5,161 nt of DNA. Source: JBCCIM01 sp045106435. GTDB lineage: Bacteria; Bacteroidota; Rhodothermia; Rhodothermales; JAHQVL01. Shown piece after piece: positions 1-5,161 of this stretch (position 1 is the first letter of the stretch; each line of letters begins with the position of its first letter). The notes under the pieces were generated by a model. The model was not told the DNA's origin. It made no database searches and saw only the letters and a program-made list of their open reading frames with translations. The stretch spans positions 1-5,161 of the forward strand of contig JBGCEN010000370.1 in assembly GCA_045106435.1 (NCBI GenBank), in the 5' to 3' direction. The position numbers were made by a program, and so were the translations under genes.

Positions 1-70
1 AAAAAGATCAAAAATCAGCAATCCTTGATGGATATTCTGAAATCAATAAAAGCATTCCACTAACTTCCCA
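1..70. other. AT-rich leader segment, no supportable gene
   Basis: This stretch has 22 G or C bases in 70, clearly lower than the genes that follow. Frame 1 is open from the window edge to a TAA at 61-63 (last residues IKAFH), and frame 3 is open from base 3 to a TAA at 81-83 inside the repeat tract. Either could be the tail of an upstream gene, but 20-26 codons with no recognisable motif do not support a call. I found no convincing -35/-10 pair, no terminator hairpin and no Shine-Dalgarno sequence for gene 1. The low GC fits either an ordinary intergenic region or DNA of a different origin joined at the repeat. Confidence 0.4.
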
Positions 71-140
71 CCCTAAACCCTAAACCCTAAACCCTAAACC
101 CTAAACCCTAAACCCTAAACCCTAAACCCTAAACCCTAAA
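71..140. repeat. Tandem heptamer array, (CCCTAAA)x10, telomere-like
   Basis: Ten uninterrupted, identical copies of CCCTAAA fill exactly 70 bases, and a degenerate piece (CTGAACC) follows at 141-147. The same unit read on the other strand is TTTAGGG, the telomere repeat of most land plants and some algae. Because the unit is 7 bases long, each frame cycles through all phases and meets a TAA every 21 bases on the + strand and a TAG on the - strand, so no protein can be read through it. It abuts gene 1 at the point where a start codon would be expected. Alternative explanations are a genuine bacterial short tandem repeat (heptamer arrays are known in filamentous cyanobacteria), telomere-like DNA added at a break, or a chimeric join with eukaryotic DNA. 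Confidence 0.95.
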
Positions 141-2243
141 CTGAACCAACCCCTTCCACATATCGACCAGGTTAAAACCCTTTTTCTTGAAGGGCCGGCC
201 GGCTCGGGTAAAACGGCGGCTGGGATAGAGCGTATCCAATCACTTATTGCTTCAGGTGTGAGGCCAGAGGAGATTTTGCTGCTCACGCCGCAAAGAAGTT
301 ATACGCTGCAGTACCAGAAAGCCTTTGATCAAAACACATGGTATCGGTTGGGCAAGGCGACCATTGGTGGATTGGCCGGCCGTATCGTTGCGTTGTACTG
401 GCCGCTGGTATCGAGTGAGAAATACTCGTTTGCTGACGACCAGGAGCCTTCGTTTTTATCTTATGAGGTTGCGCAGTTCTTTATGTCCCGGGTGGTGAGT
501 CCGCTGATAGAACAAGGGTATTTTTCTGATTTGCGACTCACCCGGCCACGTCTTTACAGTCAGCTACTCGATAATCTGAACAAAGCTTCCGCCAATGCGA
601 TTCCTTTGGATGATGTCGTCATATATCTGAAGGATGCTGCCGGCTTGTCTGGTGACGATGACCCCCGCTATGAAGACATTGCACAAACCATAAAGGATTA
701 CAGGACCTTCTGCGCATCGCACAACTTACTGGATTTCTCGCTATCGCTGGAGGTTTTCTGGGACCTGTTTCAATCCCAAACACAAGTTAGGGAGTACCTG
801 CTGGGTACCTGCAAACATCTTGTTTACGATAATTGCGAAGAGGACATCCCGCTTGCGCACGATTTTGTAAAAGCAATACTATCTTCACTGGATTCAGGTC
901 TTATCCTGTTTGATGAGGATGCCGGGTATCGACGGTTTCTTGGCGCAAGTCCGGACAGTGCCCAATCTTTAAAAAGTGCATGCGCCGGCGCATTGCATGC
1001 CGGCAGCGTTACAACGCAGCCACCTGAGCTTAAGAATTTTGGTGCATTGCTCGTTGAAGAGATTAAGGGAGGGGATCTGGATGCTGTTGAAATGGAGGGC
1101 AGCGGTGAGAAACGTTTTAGTGTGTTCTCTGGCCGGCTGCATCATGACATGGTAAACAATGCAGTTGCACAGGTTGCCGAGTTGGTTGCATCGGGCGTTT
1201 CTCCGGGCGACATCGCGATCATCAGCCCTTTTGTAAGCGAAAGTTTGCACTACGGGCTGTCTGTACAGCTAGACAAGCACAAAATCCAACACCATATTCA
1301 CCGCCCGTCACGGGACTTGCTCGAAGAGCCCACGACAAAGGTATTGCTTACCCTTGCAAAGCTTGCGCACCCGCACTGGAAGTTGCCACGCCCTTCGCAT
1401 GAGGCCGTGACGTATATGTTTAATCGCTTGCTTGGGGACGCAGATCTTGTACGTGCGGCATTACTGAGTTCGGGGGTCTATGAATCGGTCCATGATGATG
1501 TGGGCCTTAAGCCATTCGATGAAATGGATGCAGCGCTAAGAGACCGGGTCACGTACCTGGTGGGGGGGCAGTATGACAAATTAAGGCAATGGATCTTTGA
1601 GTATCGGGACGGAGAGGAATTGCCTGTTGATCATTTCTTTAGTCGGCTCTTTGGTGAATTACTCAGTCAGGTAAACTTCGGTTTTTACAAAGACCTGGAG
1701 GCCGGCATGGATGTCGGGCGATTGGTTGAATCGTCGCGCAAGTTCAGACAAGCGGTAGGCCGGGTACTGTCTACAGAAGACATACCGATCGGCGGTTCCT
1801 ACATTGAGATGGTGCAACAAGGAGTCATTTCTGCATTTTACGCAGTAGACTGGGAAGAAGATGAAGAGGAGTTATTGATTGCGCCGGTCCACACATTTCT
1901 CCTCAAAAACCAGCCGTACAAACACCAGATATGGCTGGACGTGGGAAGTACATCGTGGCACAAACGTATCCAGCAGCCGCTGACCAATCCATACGTGCTC
2001 AACAGGCTTTGGAAAAAGGGAAATAGATGGACATCAGATATGGAGAAATTCTATGATGATGAACGGTTGGCAGACATGATGGTGGGGCTTACAAACCGAT
2101 GCACTGAATCACTTTACATCTGCTTTAGTGAATTGAGTGCCTATGGTCAGGAGCAGACAGGGATGTTGAGAGAAGTGATGAGTAATATCATGCGGTATTT
2201 ATCGGTTTCATTAGAGGTTGATGCATCGGAGGGAGCGGAATAA
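141..2243 (+). CDS. Divergent SF1 helicase-like protein (AddB-like partner), 5' end unresolved
   Basis: The open frame follows the last in-frame TAA (123-125) and gives about 700 residues counted from CTG 141. Walker A GPAGSGKT lies at residues 18-25 (bases 192-215), followed by a motif Ia-like LLLTPQRS. DFSLSL begins at residue 198, and the Walker B position reads DNCEED (230-235), with Asn where SF1 helicases have the catalytic Glu. HRPSR (387-391) resembles motif IV. QIWLDVG (596-602) and TNRC (Arg653) sit where motifs V and VI would be. This pattern, intact Walker A with eroded later motifs, recalls AddB, but there is no C-terminal nuclease domain. The first conventional start, GTG 258, would remove Walker A and has no good Shine-Dalgarno, so it is unlikely to be real. 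CTG 141 is only a placeholder. The gene heads a tight operon with a UvrD-like helicase and a nuclease, so I infer a role in processing DNA ends. Helicase ancestry is fairly sure; activity is not. Confidence 0.8.
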   Translation: MNQPLPHIDQVKTLFLEGPAGSGKTAAGIERIQSLIASGVRPEEILLLTPQRSYTLQYQKAFDQNTWYRLGKATIGGLAGRIVALYWPLVSSEKYSFADDQEPSFLSYEVAQFFMSRVVSPLIEQGYFSDLRLTRPRLYSQLLDNLNKASANAIPLDDVVIYLKDAAGLSGDDDPRYEDIAQTIKDYRTFCASHNLLDFSLSLEVFWDLFQSQTQVREYLLGTCKHLVYDNCEEDIPLAHDFVKAILSSLDSGLILFDEDAGYRRFLGASPDSAQSLKSACAGALHAGSVTTQPPELKNFGALLVEEIKGGDLDAVEMEGSGEKRFSVFSGRLHHDMVNNAVAQVAELVASGVSPGDIAIISPFVSESLHYGLSVQLDKHKIQHHIHRPSRDLLEEPTTKVLLTLAKLAHPHWKLPRPSHEAVTYMFNRLLGDADLVRAALLSSGVYESVHDDVGLKPFDEMDAALRDRVTYLVGGQYDKLRQWIFEYRDGEELPVDHFFSRLFGELLSQVNFGFYKDLEAGMDVGRLVESSRKFRQAVGRVLSTEDIPIGGSYIEMVQQGVISAFYAVDWEEDEEELLIAPVHTFLLKNQPYKHQIWLDVGSTSWHKRIQQPLTNPYVLNRLWKKGNRWTSDMEKFYDDERLADMMVGLTNRCTESLYICFSELSAYGQEQTGMLREVMSNIMRYLSVSLEVDASEGAE
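2228..2235 (+). promoter_or_regulatory. Ribosome binding site of the gene 2 helicase
   Basis: GGAGGGAG lies 9 bases before ATG 2245, inside the last codons of gene 1. It decides the start of gene 2: the in-frame TTG at 2218 lies upstream of this site and lacks comparable support, and ATG 2221 also precedes it. The protein from ATG 2245 begins MSGFEPRPAQ, with the Q motif at the position expected for UvrD-type helicases. Confidence 0.8.
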
Positions 2244-2244
2244 T

Positions 2245-4518
2245 ATGTCGGGATTTGAGCCGAGGCCGGCGCAAAAGGCCATTCTTGAATACGAAAAAGG
2301 GACGATGGGTATTGCTGCTGTTCCGGGTAGTGGCAAAACATGGACGCTGTCTCAACTTGCTTCTTCATTGATTCTGAAAGGCGGGCTGGAACGCGGACAA
2401 GAAGTGTTGATCGTTACGTTAGTGAATGCAGCTGTAGATAACTTTCGCCAGCGCATTGCAGCGTTTCTCGAAGAAAAAGGGCTCTTGCCGGGATTAGGAT
2501 ATCGGGTACGAACGTTGCATAGTCTGGCGCACGAAATTGTATCGATGACACCTTCGGCCGCCGGCCTTGCGGCTGATTTCTCGGTGATCGATGAACGCGT
2601 ATCTGATACCATTTTGAAAAACGCGTTTCGTGCATGTTACCCGCGCTATGAATTGGCTGTGTACGGATACCTCAAAGAAGATCTGAACGAGTTTAATCGG
2701 CGTAAAATTTCGAAAGACCAACTGCCAGACATGCTTCGCCACGTCATCCGTAATGGTATTTCGCACTTGAAAAATCGAAGAGTCAGTGTTAAGGACTTAA
2801 ATGATTATCTAGGTGGTGTTGAACCTTCGATGGCGCATCTGGTGAGAGATGTCTATGAACGATATCAACAGGGCTTGGCAACGAGGGGCTCACTTGATTT
2901 TGATGACCTGATTACAACGGCCATCGATGTACTGGAGCATGACAGCACGCTGGTTGCGCGTCTGCAGCAAAAATGGCCGTATATCCTGGAAGATGAAGCA
3001 CAGGACAGTAGTGAACTACAGGAACAGATTTTAAGGCACCTGACTGGACCTGAAGGGAGTTGGGTGCGGGTAGGGGATCCCAATCAGGCGATTTACGAGA
3101 CGTTTACAACGGCGCATCCCAAGTATCTCAAGCAGTTTTTGGAAGAAGCCGATTTTAAAAGAGATCTGCCAAATTCTGGCCGCTCTGGCCGGCCCATTAT
3201 CAATCTGGCCAACGAGTTAATTCGATGGGTTCGAGAAGAACATCCAGTTCAACCGCTTCGTGATGCCCTTGATATTCCCTACATCGAGCCGACGCCTCCC
3301 GGCGATCCACAACCTAATCCTTTAGATGAGGTGTGTAAGGTAGGGTTTGTGTTTCGGGGGGATACCAATGAACTGGAGTTGAATCGGGTCATTGAGTCGA
3401 TCAAAAAATGGCTGCCGGCACACCAGACAGAAACAGTGGCGATGTTGGTGCCCACGCATGCGCAAGGGGCTGATGCCATTCGAGCGCTTGATAAAGCCGG
3501 CATACCATTTACCGATGCATTGCTCCGTCTCACCACATCAACACGTGAAGCAGCCGGCGCGTTGAGCCGGATTCTGGAACACCTGGCGCATCCGGCATCG
3601 CACAAAACACTGGCAACAGTCTACCGCGTCTGGTTTTTTCGGGTGTTGAAAGAAGAAGATAACGAGGCCACTCAGGAGCGTTTGGCGCTACATCTTTCGT
3701 GGCTCCAGCAATGTGAGCAAAGCGAGGCTTTCATTTGGCCCAGTCCAACAAACGACTGGTTGGAAGAACACAAAGAAGCCATTGCTGAAGAAACTGCGTT
3801 TTGCCTTGGGCAATTCAGACATCAATTGCAGCAGTGGCAGAGACTGGTGCTCTTGCCTATTGGCGAAATGCTAACCGCCATCGCGCAGACCATCTTCGAT
3901 GAGCCCGAAAAGCTTGCAATGACGCAACTTTTTGGAGAGATCTTGAGTGATCGATCGCAATATAACCTGGGTACTGAAAACCGGATTTCGACGTTGGATG
4001 AGCTGCAGCGCGAATTGGTTGTTATTGCCAAAGACCAGCGCCGGCTTCGTTCGATCGAGGCAGATAAAAGCGGCTTTGATCCCGAAGATCATAAAGGTGA
4101 AATTGTGGTTGCCACCATGCATGGAGCGAAGGGGCTGGAATGGGACCGCGTGTATATGCTTTCGGTGAGTGACTATGATTTTCCAGCCGGCCTGGAGTCA
4201 GATAGTTTTCGTGCAGAGCGATGGTTTATCCGAAACAGCCTGAGCCTTGATGCCGAAACGATTGCGCAGCTTGATTCATTTATTGATGGTACCGACTACG
4301 AAGAGGGCGTTGCTACACAAGAAGCTAGATATGATTATGCGCGCGAGCGTTTACGGTTGTTATATGTGGGTATCACCCGGGCCCGGAAAGAGTTAATGGT
4401 AACGAGTAATGTAGGCAGACGAAAAAAGAATGAGCCGGCGTTAGCGTTTAATGCGTTGAAGTCGTGGCTCGATAATGCCGCAACACCCGACAACACGCAG
4501 GGGGCTACGCATGGGTAA
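2245..4518 (+). CDS. UvrD/PcrA-type SF1A DNA helicase
   Basis: This 757-residue protein carries a full SF1A motif set. Q motif RPAQ is at residues 7-10 and Walker A AVPGSGKT at 25-32. A motif Ia-like VT..NAA.DNF..RI spans about 57-71, and motif Ib RTLH is at 89-92. DFDDL is at 218-222, motif II DEAQD at 250-254, motif III GDPNQAIY at 277-284 and motif IV GRS around Arg313. Motif V HGAKGLEW is at 626-633, and motif VI YVGITRAR, with arginine finger Arg712, is at 707-714. It should be an ATP-driven single-stranded DNA translocase or unwindase, probably 3'-5' as known for this family. There is no fused nuclease domain, unlike AddA or RecB; the protein ends soon after motif VI. Motif III continues as ETFTTAHP instead of the FRGA/WRGA of PcrA and UvrD, which suggests a separate subfamily. 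It starts 1 base after gene 1 and overlaps gene 3 by 8 bases, so coupled translation is likely. Confidence 0.95.
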   Translation: MSGFEPRPAQKAILEYEKGTMGIAAVPGSGKTWTLSQLASSLILKGGLERGQEVLIVTLVNAAVDNFRQRIAAFLEEKGLLPGLGYRVRTLHSLAHEIVSMTPSAAGLAADFSVIDERVSDTILKNAFRACYPRYELAVYGYLKEDLNEFNRRKISKDQLPDMLRHVIRNGISHLKNRRVSVKDLNDYLGGVEPSMAHLVRDVYERYQQGLATRGSLDFDDLITTAIDVLEHDSTLVARLQQKWPYILEDEAQDSSELQEQILRHLTGPEGSWVRVGDPNQAIYETFTTAHPKYLKQFLEEADFKRDLPNSGRSGRPIINLANELIRWVREEHPVQPLRDALDIPYIEPTPPGDPQPNPLDEVCKVGFVFRGDTNELELNRVIESIKKWLPAHQTETVAMLVPTHAQGADAIRALDKAGIPFTDALLRLTTSTREAAGALSRILEHLAHPASHKTLATVYRVWFFRVLKEEDNEATQERLALHLSWLQQCEQSEAFIWPSPTNDWLEEHKEAIAEETAFCLGQFRHQLQQWQRLVLLPIGEMLTAIAQTIFDEPEKLAMTQLFGEILSDRSQYNLGTENRISTLDELQRELVVIAKDQRRLRSIEADKSGFDPEDHKGEIVVATMHGAKGLEWDRVYMLSVSDYDFPAGLESDSFRAERWFIRNSLSLDAETIAQLDSFIDGTDYEEGVATQEARYDYARERLRLLYVGITRARKELMVTSNVGRRKKNEPALAFNALKSWLDNAATPDNTQGATHG
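4499..4504 (+). promoter_or_regulatory. Ribosome binding site of the nuclease gene
   Basis: AGGGGG ends 6 bases before ATG 4511 and lies inside the last codons of gene 2. It supports ATG 4511 as the start of gene 3 and, with the 8-base gene overlap, suggests that translation of the nuclease is tied to that of the helicase. Confidence 0.55.
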
Positions 4519-5161
4519 TCAATCAAACAATAAGTCATCACCCATTTTTAGCGCGCACAGTTTGCAGACGTATGTAGATTGCCCACGCCGGTATGAACTG
4601 GGATACCTGGAAGGCCTTGTTTGGCCGGCGGTAGAACGTGAACCCGTGCTGGACAGCGAACGATTTTTGGAAAATGGTCGGATCTTTCATGAAATGGTAC
4701 ATCGTGATATTTTGGGGATTCCGGTAGCCAACCCCAAGCAAGCTGAAATTCTCGAATGGTGGCAAAATTATCTCTCGTATCAGCCGGCTAATATTGACGG
4801 TAGCAAGTATCCTGAGAAAACACTCGTTGGCGAAGTAAACGACCATGTTCTTACAGCAACGTACGATTTGATTGTGATCACGCCGGAGGGCAAAGCAAAA
4901 ATATATGACTGGAAAACGTGGCGGCATCCTGAACGGGTCAAAGACGTTGGGTTGCGTTTGCAATCCCGTATCTATCCCTTTCTGCTTGTAGAGCAGGCAG
5001 CGGCGATTATTCCTTCGTTGAAATTGACCCCTGAAGATGTGGAGATGGTTTACTGGCTTGCAGAGCGGCCGGCTGAACCCATTGTGATCAACTATGATCA
5101 AGCAACCTATTCGGCTGACAAAGACTATCTGGAAACGCTTGTTGATGAAGTACTGTCTACC
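4511..5161 (+). CDS. PD-(D/E)XK superfamily nuclease (RecB/Cas4-like), 3' partial
   Basis: The first 217 residues are present and the frame is still open at the window edge. An N-terminal SLQTYVDCPRRYEL segment (residues 17-30) matches the start of the PD-(D/E)XK_1 / RecB-nuclease domain. The catalytic series follows in the right order: His60 in GRIFHE (56-61), Asp119 in TYDLIV, DWK at 133-135 and QSRIY (Gln151, Tyr155) as the QxxxY motif. These residues bind metal and DNA in RecB, AddA, AddB and Cas4 nucleases, so an active Mg-dependent DNA nuclease is likely. Here the domain is a separate protein rather than a C-terminal fusion to a helicase. Cys24 sits where AddB and Cas4 carry the first of four iron-sulfur cysteines; the other three would lie beyond the window, so a cluster cannot be judged. 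Cas4 is a less likely identity because no CRISPR genes are near. The start at ATG 4511 overlaps the helicase stop and has a Shine-Dalgarno-like sequence. Confidence 0.9.
   Translation, partial: MGNQSNNKSSPIFSAHSLQTYVDCPRRYELGYLEGLVWPAVEREPVLDSERFLENGRIFHEMVHRDILGIPVANPKQAEILEWWQNYLSYQPANIDGSKYPEKTLVGEVNDHVLTATYDLIVITPEGKAKIYDWKTWRHPERVKDVGLRLQSRIYPFLLVEQAAAIIPSLKLTPEDVEMVYWLAERPAEPIVINYDQATYSADKDYLETLVDEVLST

Larger units (their letters stand above)
194..5073. repeat. Dispersed GCCGGC palindromes, 20 copies
   Basis: GCCGGC starts at 194, 198, 375, 639, 984, 999, 1132, 1701, 2265, 2560, 3188, 3414, 3496, 3553, 4040, 4186, 4434, 4624, 4783 and 5068. About 1.3 copies would be expected in random sequence of this length at 50% GC. 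Ten copies are read as Ala-Gly, seven as Pro-Ala across the codon boundary and three as Gly-Arg or Arg-Arg, so the excess is not due to one favoured dipeptide. Three copies extend to GGCCGGCC (193, 374, 3187). None lies in bases 1-140. The count was made by eye. Confidence 0.8.

Noticed and set aside
1..63. 3' end of an upstream gene in frame 1
   Set aside because: Twenty codons ending in TAA, AT-rich and without a motif; another frame is equally open, so neither can be supported.
71..140. CRISPR array
   Set aside because: The repeats are 7 bases long with no spacers, and no cas genes are visible. The Cas4-like nuclease is better explained by the helicase operon.
71..140. Translational phase-variation switch
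   Set aside because: A heptamer could shift frames, but the unit creates a stop every 21 bases in each frame and no upstream ATG stays open into the tract, so gain or loss of units cannot switch a fused reading frame. Only a spacing effect on transcription remains possible.
258..260. GTG as the start of gene 1
   Set aside because: It would remove the Walker A motif encoded at 192-215, which is in the same open frame, and it lacks a properly spaced Shine-Dalgarno.
969..1250. Short - strand frames within genes 1 and 2, including 969-1250 and 3279-3605
   Set aside because: They are antisense to well-supported helicase coding sequence, have no domain signature and lack ribosome binding sites of note.
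2218..2223. TTG 2218 or ATG 2221 as the start of gene 2
   Set aside because: The strong GGAGGGAG at 2228-2235 lies downstream of both and is well spaced for ATG 2245; the extra residues MMHRRERNN look like read-back into the end of gene 1.
4538..5101. 187-codon open frame on the - strand
   Set aside because: It lies entirely antisense to the nuclease gene, whose catalytic motifs are intact and correctly ordered. The antisense translation has no recognisable domain and no operon context.

Overview
The window shows the start of what looks like a bacterial operon of three DNA-processing genes, all on the + strand and tightly packed. In order they are a divergent SF1 helicase-like protein (about 141-2243), a complete UvrD/PcrA-type SF1 helicase (2245-4518) and a PD-(D/E)XK (RecB/Cas4-like) nuclease that runs off the right edge (4511-5161). 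Gene 1 and gene 2 are separated by 1 base, and gene 2 and gene 3 overlap by 8 bases. Clear Shine-Dalgarno-like sequences precede genes 2 and 3. The gene density, the Shine-Dalgarno signals and the absence of introns point to a bacterium. Base composition of the genes is near 50% GC. The lineage cannot be fixed from this window. From memory, similar helicase/helicase/nuclease trios occur in groups such as Cyanobacteria and Chloroflexota, but no search was possible here.

Region by region: bases 1-70 are AT-rich (22 of 70 are G or C) with no supportable gene. Bases 71-140 are ten perfect copies of the heptamer CCCTAAA, the sequence known as the plant-type telomere repeat. Coding sequence for gene 1 begins right where the repeat ends. 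No ATG, GTG or TTG lies in frame between the last stop in the repeat and a GTG at 258, and that GTG sits downstream of the Walker A motif. The true 5' end of gene 1 is therefore missing, non-canonical or displaced. The repeat may be a real bacterial heptamer array, an insertion, or an assembly or amplification chimera.

Working model (inference): the three proteins act together like an unfused AddAB/RecBCD-type machine for DNA ends. Gene 2 would be the motor, with all SF1A motifs visible. Gene 1 would be an AddB-like partner with an intact Walker A but altered downstream motifs. Gene 3 would be the separate nuclease that AddA and AddB normally carry as a C-terminal domain. A role in double-strand break repair or in destroying foreign DNA would both fit; nothing in the window decides between them.

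A second DNA-level feature is a strong excess of the palindrome GCCGGC: 20 occurrences against roughly 1.3 expected by chance, in all three codon phases and in all three genes. It resembles a highly iterated palindrome of the HIP1 kind, though with a different sequence.
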